Shown one piece after another: positions 20,261 to 33,330 of a stretch of 64,000 bases of DNA. The stretch spans positions 190,276,958 through 190,340,957 of the forward strand of contig JAUPFV010000005.1 in the NCBI GenBank assembly GCA_036936605.1, in the 5' to 3' direction. Numbering within the stretch: the first letter of the stretch is position 1; the number at the start of each line of letters is the position of its first letter. The translations under genes were made by a program, and so were the position numbers. The notes under the pieces are model-generated. The model was not told where the DNA came from, searched no databases, and saw nothing but the letters and a program-made list of their open reading frames with translations. This stretch comes from Limnanthes douglasii subsp. nivea (taxonomy: Eukaryota; Streptophyta; Magnoliopsida; Brassicales; Limnanthaceae).

Positions 20261-23200
20261 CAATCTCTTTTTTGAATTGGAATGCCAGAGGAGTTGGTAA
20301 TATCAACACAATTAGAAGAATTAAGAGTTTAATTAAAAAGTTTTCAATTGATCTAATAGTTATTCAGGAACCTATGTTGTCTAATGAAAAATTAGAGAAA
20401 ACTTCTACTAAGTTAGGATTTAATCAATCTCTTGGTAATAAAAATAACAAAATTTGGTTATTTTGGAAAAATTCTTATAAGATCAACATTATTTTAGATT
20501 CTGACCAATTTGTCCATACTATGGTAAACCATTCTGACTCTGTGGATGAGTTTATGGTTACCATAGTATATGCAAAATGCAATAGACTTTTAAGAATGTC
20601 CATGTGGAACCAATTGAGAGATATCTCAAATAATATTTCAACTGAACCTTGGCTAGTGGTTGAACATTTTAACACTATCTCCAATGCTAGTGAACAAATA
20701 AACTGTATTACATTGTGTATGAATTCTATGGAGGATTATAACAATATGATTTTTGATTGTTGTATTGAGGATCCTGGATTCTCAGGTACTAATTTTACAT
20801 GGACTAATAGTCATAAATGGAAAAGATTAGATAGAGTATTACATAATGATAAGTGGAGGGAAATATTTAATGTTACAAGGGTGAGGCATCTGACCAGAAC
20901 TGGGTTAGATCACTCTCCCTTATTAATTTCTGTCTCTTCTGTGTTGTCTGTCTTTAAACCTCCTTTTAGGTTTCAGAATATGTGGTTTAGCCATCCTAAC
21001 TTCTTAGTTACAGTTGAAAAGAATTGGTTGTATCCTTTAGACCTACCTATTCATTGTAATTCCATTCACTCTTTCTGGTTTAAGTTGAAAAGGCTTAAAA
21101 CTCATTTAAAAATTTGGAATAAAGACATTTTTGGCAATATTTTTGATTGTATTGAAAAAACTGAAGAGGAAATTAGTATTTTGGAAAGTCTGTTAGAGGT
21201 GTCTTACTCTGTAGAACACAATAGAAAACTTTGTGAACTTAAGTCTAAGCATTTGGTTTTATTAGCTAGGGAAGAAACTTTCTGGTTACAAAAATCTGCT
21301 TCTAAATGGTTGAAAGATGGGGCTAAAAACACTAAGACCTTTCACAATTATGTTAAAAAGAAGAGGTCTAGAAATAGGATAGATGAAATTATAGTTAATA
21401 ATGAAAGGTTAGATGATCATAAGCTTATAGGGGAGTCAGCTGTAATCTACTTTTCAGAGCTTCTCAATATAAATAATGTATCAGATGATCCTATTCCTGA
21501 CTTTCCTATTGATATTATCCCAAATCTTGTTAGTGATCTTGATAATCTATCACTATTAGCCAAGCCTACTTTAGATGAGGTTCATATGTTTATTAGAGGA
21601 TTAAACAGTGCTAGTTTCTCTGGAGTTGATGGTTTCAACTCCAGATTTTATATTGAATGTTGGTCTATAATAAAGGAGGATCTAGTTAATGCCATAGCTG
21701 ATTATTTTGATAAAGATAGTTTCCCTCAAGGGATGTTTGCTACATCCATTTGTTTAATACCAAAGAAACTCAATGCTAAGTCTTGGTCTAAGTTCAGACC
21801 AATTAGTCTATGCTCTGTTTTTAACATAATTATATCCAAGCTCATTAATAATAGACTAAGTATACTATTGCCTAGGCTAATCTCTAGAGAGCAAGGAGCT
21901 TATGTTCCAAATAGAACCATACAAGAGAACATTCTGATTACTCAAGAGTTGGTCAATGATTTAAACAAAAAGCAGAAGGGCGGTAACATTATTATAAATT
22001 TGGATATGAAGAAAGCTTTTGATAGACTTAATTTTAAGTTCATTTACCAAGTTTTGAGATCCTTTGGTTTTAGTTTTCAGGTCATTAACTTAGTTAAAAA
22101 GAGCATAGAACACATTCAGTATTCTATTATTATTAATGGTGTAGCTTATGGTTATTTTAAGTCTTCTAATGGCATTAGTCAGGGGGATCCTCTATCCCCC
22201 TCTTTTTATTTTAGCTGAAGAATTTCTTATTAGAGGTGTGAATAATTGTATAGCCTTAGATCCCTCCCAAATTTACAGAACTAGAAGCTCAATTACTATT
22301 AACTGTTTGGCATTTGCTGATGATGTGCTATTGTTTTTGAATGGTTCTGTAAGAAATCTTAAAAAGATAGGAAGTTTCTTGTTAACTTATCAAACATTAT
22401 CAGGACAACAAATAAATTTCCAGAAAACATCTTTTGTGGTGCCATCAATATTGCCCACACCTAGAATTAGATATCTAGAACTTCTATTTGGATTCAATCA
22501 TAGTTTTCTGCCTTTTAAATACTTAGGAGTTCCAATCTTTCTTAAGAATAAGTCTTCATATTATGATGGAATAATAAATAAGATCAGATTGAGTATGGGG
22601 CTTTGGAGTTCTAAATCTTTATCTTTTGGAGGGAGATTGATTTTAATCAAATATGTCTAGTTAGCTTACCCTTTATACTATATGCAGTGTATTGTTATTC
22701 CTAAATCTATTATTAATAGGATTCATAAACTTCTTAATAAGTTCTTATGGGGTCATTCAGAAAACAATAAAACAATTATTTGGAAAGATTGGCGAAGTCT
22801 ATGTAAACCTTTTAATGAAAATGGTATGAACCTAAGAGATCTTTCTAAAGTTCAAGATACTTTATCTTTCAAATTATGGTATAATTTTAGGTCTAATAAA
22901 ACTCTATGGGCTAATTTGCTATATAATAAGTATTTTTCTTAAAACTTCATCCTTTACAAGTTGTATCTAAACAATCTGATTCTCATATATGGAGAAGGAT
23001 GTTAAAAGTTAGGATAAAAGCAGAGGAACATATACATTGGGAAATAGGGAAGGGGAATGTAGACTTCTTTTTAGATAGATGGTTTGATAAGAATCCAATT
23101 TTCCAATTGAACTATTCTGAATCTAACAATTGGTATAACTTTACTAAGGTTAATGAATATTGGCTTAACAACTCTTGGGACATGGCTAAACTTATGGATG

Positions 23201-24270
23201 ATGTCAATAGTGATTTAGTTGTTAACAAAATTGCTCACATTAGTTTTAATCAAAATAATGATGATGTGATTATCTAGAGACTCTCTCCAGATGGAAATTT
23301 TAACCTTAAACAAACTATAGACAAAATAAGATTTAAGCATGTTCAGTATACATTTAAAAGTAAAATTTGGAATAATATTACTCCCTCAAAGTGTTCTATT
23401 ACACTCTGGAGAGTTTTAAACAATCTTATCCCTGTTGACTCTAATATTTAGCATAGAGGTATAAGTTTAGCGTCTAAATGTCAATTCTGTGCTGATTATG
23501 AATCCCTTAATCATTTGTTTGTCAGCTGTCTAATGATATGGAAGGTCTGGTCCTATTTTTCTAATACTTTCAGAGTCTTAGTTGGAAGTCATATGTCAGC
23601 TAATCATATAGTTAATAGATGGTTTTCTTCGGCTCATTCTAGAATACATATTAGAACTATTATCTCATCCTTGATTGTTTGGTCCATTTGGATGGCCAGA
23701 AATAAGTTGAAACATGAAGGTAGATTTTGTTCTGATATAACAATAGTTAAACAAGTTAAATATATTCTGTTGTGTCTAGTTAGATCATCTTTATTAAAAA
23801 GAAACCATTGGAGATATGATTTGAACTTAGCTAAAGAATTGGATTGTCATAATCACAGTTTAGATAGTAAAACTAGTTTATACATCAGTTGGCATCCGCC
23901 TGTCCTCAATAGGCTCAAGCTTAATTGTGATGGTTCTTCATTATTTAATGGAGAATCTAGCAGTGGCTTCATTCTTAGGAACCATAGTGGTGAGTTAGTT
24001 GTGGGTCAAGGTTTCTTGATAGGAAAGAATTCACATATTGTTGTAGAGTCATTAGCCTTATTATATGGTTTACAATACTGTTTTAGGAACAATTTCTTTC
24101 ATGTTGATATTGAAACTGATTGTTTTCAATTGTTCAATATACTTGCTTATAATAAGTTCCCCTGGTTTTTGTCTAAAGTTTTATCATGCTGCAGAAAATT
24201 GTTTTCATCTAAAATGACTTTAAAACATGTTTTTAGAGAAGAAAATGTTGCTGTGGATTGGTTAGTTTAG
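20257..24270 (+). pseudogene. LINE-A ORF2 (endonuclease-RT-RNase H), broken
   Basis: Encodes the enzymes that nick the target and copy the element. Domains in order: APE-type endonuclease (NWNARGVGN, IQEP, RLDR, DHSPL, residues about 5-225), RT (FRPISLCSVFN, LDMKKAFDRL near residue 582, GISQGDPLSPS, then FADDVLLF), a zf-RVT region (CQFCADYESLNHLFVSC) and RNase H (LNCDGSS, ESLAL, ETDC, ENVAVDW). Lesions: a frameshift just after DPLSPS (about 22198), TAG at 22658, TAA and a frameshift near 22940-22960, TAG at 23276 and 23449 where W is expected. The endonuclease motif that reads MGDFN in LINE-B is VEHFN here (about residue 131), losing the catalytic Asp. Confidence 0.93.
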
Positions 24271-24850
24271 TACGTTTTGGAAAAAAATCAGGATTGTGTT
24301 TTCAATGGTTTGAATTGCCCAAGTCAGCTAAATGCTATTCTTCTGTTAGAAAGCATAAATTTGGGCTACTTTAGATTCTCTGATTAATATACTAACCCTT
24401 CGTGGCAGGTTTCTACCTGACTATTGTGTTTGTTATCTTTTTGCATGAACATAACATGGAGATTCGGGCTGTATGATTCTGATGTATCAATGTTCCAAGA
24501 AGTGGTGGATGGAAGATCAAGAAGAGAGAGTATAGAGTTGGATGGAAAATTTCAACATTCATATTGAAGATCAAATAATCAAAAGGATGTTGAAGATCCA
24601 TTTAATGATTTCAATGTTCAAAAGCTTAATGCTAATGTATCATTTTTCAATAGCTTTAGGTACAAGTCACTTTAATATTTGTAAAACCTAAACGCTGTAA
24701 TATCTTTTATCATCAATAAACTTTTGTTTTTGCCAAAAAAGAAGAAGAATATATGTTGCTTTGGTACGATTATAATAAAGGCAAAGTGATTTGCACCTTA
24801 TACAATAAGTATGTATATATACCTATTGTTGTTAAAAACGTTACATAAAA

Positions 24851-24874
24851 ATCGTGTAAAATATTTTACACGAT
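24851..24874. repeat. Perfect 24-base palindrome
   Basis: ATCGTGTAAAAT is followed directly by its reverse complement ATTTTACACGAT with no loop. It lies about 90 bases after LINE-A. It may be the centre of an old foldback/MITE or a chance symmetric site; no longer arms were found. Confidence 0.8.
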
Positions 24875-26009
24875 ATTAGTCCATTGCTTTTAGTAAATAC
24901 AAATCGTGACATTCAAATTATTAAATTTAATGCCTAACTAAATAGACAATGCTAAATTTAAATGTGAAACAGTTTAACCTTTTGAGTCCAAATTTTAGAA
25001 TTGTAAAATACATTTATATTTGGACAGATCGAAATTGAATATAGACCGACGATGTTATTGTTTTAAATTTTTTAGTTGAAATTAAATATAATATGATAAG
25101 ATACGATTTTAATATTTTAAGTTAAAATATTCTGAAAATAAAATAACCTTTTGTCATACGTATTTTTCGGTATACCGGAGCATATTATGCAGTTAAAGGT
25201 TTAACATCATGGTTCAGTATATATATAAATATAATGTATGGCTAACAGAATCTTAACGATAGATCGATTTCCTATCTGTATTGGATAAAAAAATATTCAA
25301 TGCTCTATCATGTGTTGTCACATGTCAAATAAGGATTACGTACCACAGTTCACATATGTGACCAATAAATATTTTTCTTTACAACATTTAGGTTTATGTT
25401 AGAAACTTCACATTTTCGGATTCGAAAGTTCATCAACAATTCTTTTAATTTTTTTCATTAAATATGTAGGTTCGAACAATTCACCTTAACAATTGGTTTT
25501 AACATCGACCTCTTAAATCCTACATCAATTAAATTACAATCATTTCGTTGTTAGCTCCACCCGTTTGAATTTTCAAGGGAGTTGTATTCAAAAGTGTCGG
25601 TTTCTTTCTCTCCCCTGTGAATGGTAATCTCGTTCACCTTAGTAAGTTGTGCTTCGGTAATATTTTCAGTAATAGCTAAATAAAGTAATTTGAAAGTGTT
25701 TTGTATGAATTCGTACGAGAGGTTAAGAACTCGATACATAAGAACTTATGTTAGATAGTCTCACATGACAGAGATTTCTTCCCTTCAACATGTAGGCAAC
25801 ATCATAATGTTTCCAATTTTTAATAGTAATTCCACTCCATATTGTAAGTCATTATTTAATTTATTGAAGAGATTATAGTTGTTGATATGGTTGACACATT
25901 CGGAATATATATATATATAATATAAGTAGGATAAACTACTTGCAAATAAGATTGAACATAAGGTTCATTATAGCAGACCAATCACGCATGAGCACATCTT
26001 TAATTATGT

Positions 26010-26105
26010 GAAAATGTGTTAAAATTTGGAGTGAAAAAGCTACATAATTTTACCGCGATGGTCAAAATTATGTAACTTTTTTTTCCAATCATATTTCAAC
26101 CCACC
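26010..26105. repeat. MITE-like foldback
   Basis: Arms AAAAAGCTACATAATTTT and AAAATTATGTAACTTTTT pair over about 18 bases with one mismatch around a 12-base GC-rich loop (ACCGCGATGGTC). Pairing continues outward less perfectly for about 25 more bases. I could not identify a target duplication or the family. Confidence 0.6.
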
Positions 26106-28439
26106 TCATTGAAATTATAAGTTTTCTATATTGTTCTTATAGAAAGAGAGATAATATTCCTTTTATATTTCAACTTACATGGTCAAAATATGATGTTTTC
26201 TTAAAATTAAAAATTGATTTAATTTCGACCTCTTAGGACGAAATCAAATGTATTGTTTAGTTTTTAAGAAAACCAATTTTATTTATTTCTACATTTTTAA
26301 CTCATTTCTTAAATCATGTAACACTAAACATAATATTTAATAAACACTTCAAACATACAATAATAAAAAAATAACTAAATGAAAGTCTTCTCTAATAGTT
26401 TCTTTAATGACACTTCAACAAAAATACGTTAATACTTTTAAATTTCTTATTTTAGACCTCTTATAACCTTCAACCCAATTCGTGGGAAACATGGTTAGAT
26501 ATTTAATTAGAATTTTAAATTTAGGATGTAATACAACTTAAACATATCAATTTGAAAAACGTTGTATTTTAAAAAAAACAATCTCACTAAATTCTTCAAA
26601 AGTCTTACATCCTCCAAAATGCATAGCCCGAACACTGCACATGAAACAAAGTTAGGTGTGACTTTAAAGAACACAATATTTATCGGGCCTCAAGCTTATT
26701 CATTTGCGCTCTCATCCATTTTACACATCAAAAGAATATTAAGTAAGAAACAAAAAATAATTTATGATTATAAAACTTATTATATTATTATTGGCACAAT
26801 CGTACATATGTCGGCAAGTTCTTTAAATGATGTGACATTTGCAGCAAGTTTAGCAACCGACAAACAAAGACATTTTTACTAATTCTACCGTATCTTTATG
26901 CAGTGCTTTAAGAAAGAACAAGAGATGTATTTTTCATTTCCATGTTGATAAAACCTTAAAGAGAGCAAAAAAGTAGTTGATTAACTAAAAACATTCAAAA
27001 ACTGATTAAGGGCCAGAAAGACGTACTTCGACGTAATTGTAACTAATATAAAATTTCTCACCATGATGGAGCTTTTGTGTGAACTTTTCACAGTCTCGAG
27101 ATCTTCAAGTTCTTTATAACACTATTGATTTTGGATAAATATGATACATTCATCAATTCAAAATCTTTAAAATTTGTAGCCACTAATAATTATTTGAGAT
27201 TAAATGCACAAATTTGGATAACATGGCAATCATACAATAATATAGAAAATTCGTCCATAAAATTAATTAGTTGCACTGATAAAACCTTGAGGGACAACCA
27301 ATATGTATTATGAGGAACTATGAAAGAACTATTTGTCGAACTTAACTTTCACAAGTGCTAAGAATACAAGCATAAATATTTCCAAATTACACTATACAAA
27401 CTCTCTAAATCTGAAAGTCACCTCATTTATAGCATGTTTAGTTGCAAATTAAATATGTTGGTTTGGGTCAAATAAGCTACGATTATCTAGTGTTATACTG
27501 ATAAGATATAATCGTAAAAGAAATTTTATATCACAATGAACTACGAGACTCTCGGTCGTATTCAAATTTCCTTTATGAATATCGTGTAACATGAGATTGA
27601 GATAAACTTTTGGAGTGATATATATTATTGGGACATGCCATTAGTTTTAAAAACTCTTCCAAAAATTATTGGCAACAAGCTCAGGATGTGTATGATTATT
27701 GAATCTTGGAAGTCACTAATATTCGTATAATGATTTTTCAAACCAAACCCAGACATGTAAACATAAATATTCAGCAAACAATCAAGCCAATAAAGAAATT
27801 AACCAAACGATATATTTAGTTGCAACTACATACATTTCGACCCAGTTATCGAAATTAGATGCAACTGTTGTAGCGGGTTTTGACCTCCGAATCAAAATCC
27901 TTACTTGCAAAAACTACGAACACAAGGACACGCCATCACTCAAATTCTTTCATGCGATGCTCTAAATAATAATTTAAAATATTTAAAAATATATGAGAAC
28001 TAGATTAACTAGTAATGAAACCTAAAACGAATTAAAACTAGTAATTCAAAATCCTAAACAAAAAAATTTAAAATAATAATAAATATATCCATAAAAGATA
28101 AAATAATAAACAATATTATACACGATTTATAAAAATATATATTTTAAATTATATTTTGACTAGGATGTGTTGTGAGAGGATTAAAATTCTGATTTTTGAA
28201 AAAAATTAAAAATTTTGATTTTTTTATATAAAAAATTTGTATCTATTTTTTATTAATAATTTGTTATTTTTCAAAACTAAGTCTTAGTAATTTTATTTTT
28301 TTAAATGAAAGTTTTTTAATATAAGTTAAAACGTTTTTTACACTTTTGATAATTGAGGGGAGAGTTCTTCAAGAATCAAGAACCAACAAAGAAACTATTT
28401 GATTTAACAGGATCGTATTATATCGGTCGGTGACCGGAT

Positions 28440-30180
28440 CCCTCTTCCGATACATGAAATGGAGGAAGGAGAGATGACAAACTTGTCATCAAGGGATAGT
28501 CTATAAAATTGTTCATCAAAATACAATCTAAAGCATAACAAAGTTTCAAAAAATATGGAAAATACATTAGGGTTAATAGAAAATAAAATTGAGACAAGAA
28601 AACATAGCCTCCATGATTGCATCAAATCTGGTGATGGGTGTTCGATACAGAAGGATTCAAATGAGAAAAAAAGAAAAGACGGACTTGTCATCAAAACTCA
28701 AGCCACAAAGTCCTTCATCGAGTCTAAATCTAAAAGATTTTACAGATGCGACAAACTTGGATAATAGAGAGCAAGCAATAAGTAAGTCTTCTTACTTATT
28801 AAACACATACTCTGGTTTTTCTAAGCTTCAAAATCACCTATAAGGTTCTCTAGAAGACAACCATCAAATTAATATATCTGAGAATGTCAAAATTATATCA
28901 CATCCTTTATTTGAATCCTTTTATCCTCAAAGGAATGATGCATACTTGCAACAAAAAATGAACACTAAAAAATCTTACACAAATTACATAAGGAAGTATA
29001 ATACAAATACACGTGAAGAAGCTAACATCTCAACCAAGGATAACCTGCCTCATATTCAATTCTTAATAAAATATGAAGATTACTTAAAGTATTCAACAAA
29101 ATATACTCGCATAGGTAATTTTGCAACTGGCGGACCCAAACGTTTTTGGAAACATTTAGCTTTCCTGGTGAGGTTTCCACTTCAATTTGAGATCAATGAC
29201 ATATGTTATTCGAGGTAAGTTTTAAGTAGGATTTAGATAATATCTGGTTTAGAAATGTCTGAACTGTTAGAGACAAAAGAATGAGGTTGTTTAAATGGGA
29301 GCAATCTTTCAACCCAAACAATGTGTCACCAATTAATCCTGTGTCAATCATTATCCCTAACCTCCCAGAATTCATGTATAATCATGGAATCATAAAGAGT
29401 ATATAAAAAAACCATAGAAAATCCCTTAGCATTCTAGAATCTTGAGAAAAATAGAACGAGATATGATTTTTGCAAGGTTTGGCTCACTATGGATGTCTCT
29501 AAGGAATTAGTAAACAAGGTTTGGATAACCTTTAGTGACATACAAGTTTAGTGGCAAGAAATAAGTTTGTTAACACACCAACATATTGTAACCATTCTTA
29601 CGATTTAGGTCATGTGTCATATAGCTGTAAAGCAATTCTGCCAAAGCATATATCTCAAGAGCAACCTCTCGAAGAGACAAGCATCATTTCACCAATCTAG
29701 CAACACAATAAAACAAAGTTGAAGTCTATAATAATAAGGATATATCCAAATGTCAAGGACAAAGACACAATGATCAACCCAATACATTATTTATAAGAAA
29801 ACAAAGAGATTTGCACACCTCGATTAAAGGAGAATACTTACACTAATAGAATAATAGAGGGTGAAGATACTAACATCAAAGATATTCCAGCTCATACTAT
29901 GATTATCTCTAATAATGAAAATTTGGAAGTAAATGAGGGAGATATTATAGAAGAGCTGCATGATATTGATCTTGGAAATACATCTAAAACAATTAGAGAT
30001 AAATGGAAATCTAAGAAAACTGATTATAATGATGAGGGTAGAACTGGTAGCTTACATATCTCTCCTACATGTAACAGAACTAGGCCAAAAGATGAGTTTA
30101 AGTTGGTCAAAAACAAGAAATCAAGGAATACTAAAATTGAAAAAAACTCGAATAAAAAGCTCAAACAACTAAAGGTTTAA
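28440..30180 (+). pseudogene. LINE-B ORF1 remnant
   Basis: Traces of a DUF4283-like domain around 29100-29480 (FWKHLAFLVRFPLQFEINDI, then FKWEQSFNPNNVSPINPVSI) and of a zinc knuckle near 29580-29630 (DLGHVSYSCK), followed by a low-complexity charged tail (29899-30180: DELVKNKKSRNTKIEK-like). Frequent stops and shifts. Confidence 0.7.
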
Positions 30181-30219
30181 GCAGACCTTCCTCATCTGGA
30201 TTTAAATTACCATAAACAT

Positions 30220-32799
30220 CTTATGTTGCAACGTAAAAGGATTAAGTAATAAGAAAACTATTAGAAGGTTAAAATCAATTAAAGGTTGGAGAGTATAAAT
30301 TTTATGGCTTTTTAGGAGCCTATAATAGAGTCCGGTGAGTTGAATAGAATTGATAAGAAGTTACGATATCAGCACAGTATGGGTAATTTGAATAACAAGA
30401 TTTAGATATTTTGGATGAGGAATTTACTATCAATGGTATAGTTAACTAGGACCAGCTTATATATTCAAATTAAATCATAAATTCTAAAACAAAATATTCT
30501 TTTAACTATTATATATGGAAAATGTATCAGTACTTGAAGAACTGAGTTATGGGATAGTTTGAGAAATCTTTCCTCTCAAGTGGATGAATGGATCCTGATG
30601 GGGGATTTTAACGCGACTGTAAGCCATAGAGAGCAGTTATCTTGCACTACATTATGTCAAAAAAACATGGACGATTTTAATGAGACTATCTAGGGTTGCA
30701 ACCTTGAGGATGCTGATTATATAGGCTCAACATATACATGGATAAAATCTAGGAAATACAAACATCTCGATCGAGTTTTGTTCAATATTAAATAGGTTGA
30801 TAGTTTAATAAAACAATTGTTAAGCATTTGGTGAGGAATGGATCTGATCACAACCCTCTTAGTATTAAGATAGCCACTAAAATAAACATAATAAAGGTTT
30901 CATTCAAATTTCAGAACATGTGGACATTTTATCCTCACTTCTTAAATATAGTCAAAAATAATTGTGCATATACAATCCATGGTATTCATATTCATATATT
31001 CTGGTTTAAGCTTAAAAGACCTAAGCAAATACTTAAATTTTGGAATAATAAAGTTTTTGGTAATATTTTTAAGGCAATTGTTCATGTTGAATAAGAGCTT
31101 AAATTAATGGAAAAAATATATCAGAAACTCAGAGTGAGGATGACATAATTAACCTAGATAAATACTATGTAATTCACTTTCGATCACTAGAAAATGAGGA
31201 GGCTTACTAGATTCAAAAAATTCATATTAATTGGCTCAAAGACGGGGATAGAAATTCTAAAACCTACAATAGCTTTGTGAAGAAAAGGAGAATATATAAA
31301 ATTATCCAATGAATATCTTCTAAAGGTATTTAGATTGACAACCCTAAAAACCTTGGCTTATCTGCAATAGAGCATTTCAAATCTATTCTGGTTGATGGTA
31401 CTACTCAATAGGATCATAAGGAAATAAATACCATTATTCTTTGCCTCATTGCAAATGAGGATAATGACAAAATCATGGAGTTACCTAAAGATAAATAAAT
31501 TCATGATATAATTATTAAAATGAATCCTATAAGTTCTACTGTGTAGATGGTTACATCACAAAAAAAAATCAAGTATGTTAAACAATAATTTAAAAGGATT
31601 TATTTGATGTAATATCAGATTTCTTAAAAAATTACCCAATTACTCAAGGATTTCATGCAACCACCTTCTGTCTTATTCCAAAACAAACTTGGAATAAGTT
31701 TAGACCTAAAGTCGGTCTACAATGTTTAACATATTTCTTTCCAAGGTGCTCAACAACAGAATCACTATGTTTCTCCCTAAGATCATCTCTGATGAGCAAT
31801 GAGGATTTTTTAATGGAAGAAACATCCATAACAACATCCTTCTTGATGATGAATTGGTTTATGATCTTAACAAAATCGTTTATGGAGGTAATATCAATCT
31901 AAAGGTGGTTAGGGCTAAGGCTTTTGACAAATTATCTTTTAATTTTCTAATTAAAGTATTGGATGCGTTTGGATTCAATAAGAAGATTCAGAGTCTCATC
32001 AAGAACAACATAAGTTCATATTTATTCTTAATAATAATAAATGGTGAAATGCATAAGTATTAAAAGTCAACTAATGGACTTAGGCAAGGAGATCATCTGT
32101 ATCTTAACCTATTCATTATTGCCCAGGTATCTCTTATTAGGGGTTTGAAAATACTATACCAAATTAAGCATGACTTGAAATATAGAAGTAGAAGTTATAT
32201 TGACATTCAAGCTTTTGCTTATGTTGATTAACTATTGTTCTTTTCATGGCGCAATCACTATATTTAAGTTTCTTTATGAATTTCTAAATCATTAACAATA
32301 TTTTCTGAGTCAAGTTATAAGAAAAGATAAGTTATTGAGTAACTGGATTCTAGTTTGTTCAATACTTTAGAGAAGAAACATAAGTGTAGCCTCTAACTAT
32401 CAAGTATGTCAAAATAATGAAATTGTCCAGCACCTATTTCTAAGTTGTGAGGTTACCTGAACTGTTTGGAGTCACTTTGTTGGGTTGTTTTGGCACCATG
32501 ATGACCAAGAACATGATACATCATGTGATCAGGAACTGGTTGTATAGTAATAAGGAAGTGCATATTTTATGCATTATTCCTCTTATTGTCTGTTGGACGA
32601 TCTAGAATATAATACTAATCAATTGATTGATCATATTACATGTTTGTTAACTAACTTAGACATGGCTAAAATATTAAAGAGAACTCACTGAAGTCAAGTA
32701 AAATGTTGGAACAACATTTGGCTGCATTCATCATTTATATCTGCCCTTTGAATTGTCTTACTCTCAAATGGATACATCCTTCTACAAATAGAATAAAAC

Positions 32800-32837
<38 letters not shown>

Positions 32838-33289
32838 TCATGTACCAACAATAGTGAGGCATGTGGTGGTGAAATAGTGTGTGATGATAAAGAGGAAATA
32901 ATTACGTCCTTGAAAGAGTATATGAAAAAATTCTCATTTTATGGCTGAGACTCATGCCCAGCATGATGGCGTCATAATCTGTAAACAAAAGCAGTTCAAA
33001 TGATTGATATTGAATATTATTCATCTCTACTAATCGAAATGATTTCTACTAGAAAGACCCAAGGTATTTAGATAAAATGATTCAATGTTGTAGGTCACTT
33101 ATTCTATCACCTATGTTTGTAAAACACACATACAAAGAGCAAAATCAAGCCATTGATTGGCTTGTAAATTGGGCTTTTGAAACTAAAAGGAACTTCGACT
33201 ATGATAATAGTCAAGTTCGTGCTCAATTGAGAGCCATTACTTTCCTTGAGAGTTTGAGTACTGGGTATATAAGATTGAGTGACTTTTGA
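30220..33289 (+). pseudogene. LINE-B ORF2 remnant
   Basis: Endonuclease traces include KGLSNKKTIRRLKSI, WILMGDFNATVSHREQ (catalytic GDFN kept, near 30600), YTWIKSRKYKHLDRVLF and, after a shift, SDHNPLSIKI. RT traces lie at 31690-32250 (KVVRAKAFDKLSFNFLIKVL; the FADD site appears as AYVD-stop). A zf-RVT trace is near 32400-32460 (NEIVQHLFLSCEV). The RNase H start (32740-32950) is interrupted by an AT microsatellite, and its end (33077-33289) keeps YKEQNQAIDWLVNWA. Numerous stops; no function possible. Confidence 0.82.
32803..32836. repeat. AT dinucleotide microsatellite
   Basis: A run of about 17 TA/AT units inside the RNase H region of LINE-B, translating as an alternating Ile-Tyr run. It expanded after the element died or contributed to breaking the frame. 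Confidence 0.95.
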
Positions 33290-33330
33290 TGTATAAATAT
33301 AGCCTTTTGTCAATGTATTTAAAAAACAAA

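Larger units (their letters stand above)
18598..24745 (+). mobile_element. LINE-A, essentially full-length non-LTR retrotransposon
   Basis: A 6.15-kb L1-type plant LINE with a 5' leader (about 270 bp), ORF1, ORF2 (endonuclease, RT, zinc-ribbon-like region, RNase H) and a 3' UTR ending in a short A-rich tail (GCCAAAAAAGAAGA). It lies between perfect 18-bp target duplications, immediately downstream of the P450 gene and on the same strand. ORF1 is open; ORF2 has several lesions, so it is now defective. The sequence is 5' complete as far as ORF1; the true transcription start is unknown. Confidence 0.95.
24764..28350. other. AT-rich intergenic DNA with two foldback sequences
   Basis: About 3.6 kb without a supportable gene. 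It contains a perfect 24-base palindrome (24851-24874), a foldback near 26010-26105, and a short AT run near 25905. The 106-codon open frame at 26562-26882 has no recognisable motif and normal AT-rich composition, so I do not call it. Confidence 0.6.
28350..33330 (+). mobile_element. LINE-B, older and decayed relative of LINE-A
   Basis: Same domain order as LINE-A with many stops. The two share ORF1 blocks (MRLFKWEQSFNPNN, then NLPEFMYNHGIIKS versus ILRWTIYINPKRES, then RIPEHMYNTDTIEH) and the C-terminus (ESLSTGYIRLSDF versus ESINLGYFRFSD). It therefore belongs to the same or a sister family, inserted much earlier. Ends were not fixed; no target duplication was recognised. Confidence 0.85.

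Noticed and set aside
20257..22218. A host gene encoding an endonuclease/RT protein
   Set aside because: Clear LINE ORF2 order, ORF1 directly upstream, and perfect target duplications flanking the unit.
26562..26882. 106-codon open frame between the two LINEs
   Set aside because: No domain, no intron signals, AT-driven composition (Lys, Ile, Asn, Tyr), and no neighbours that give context.
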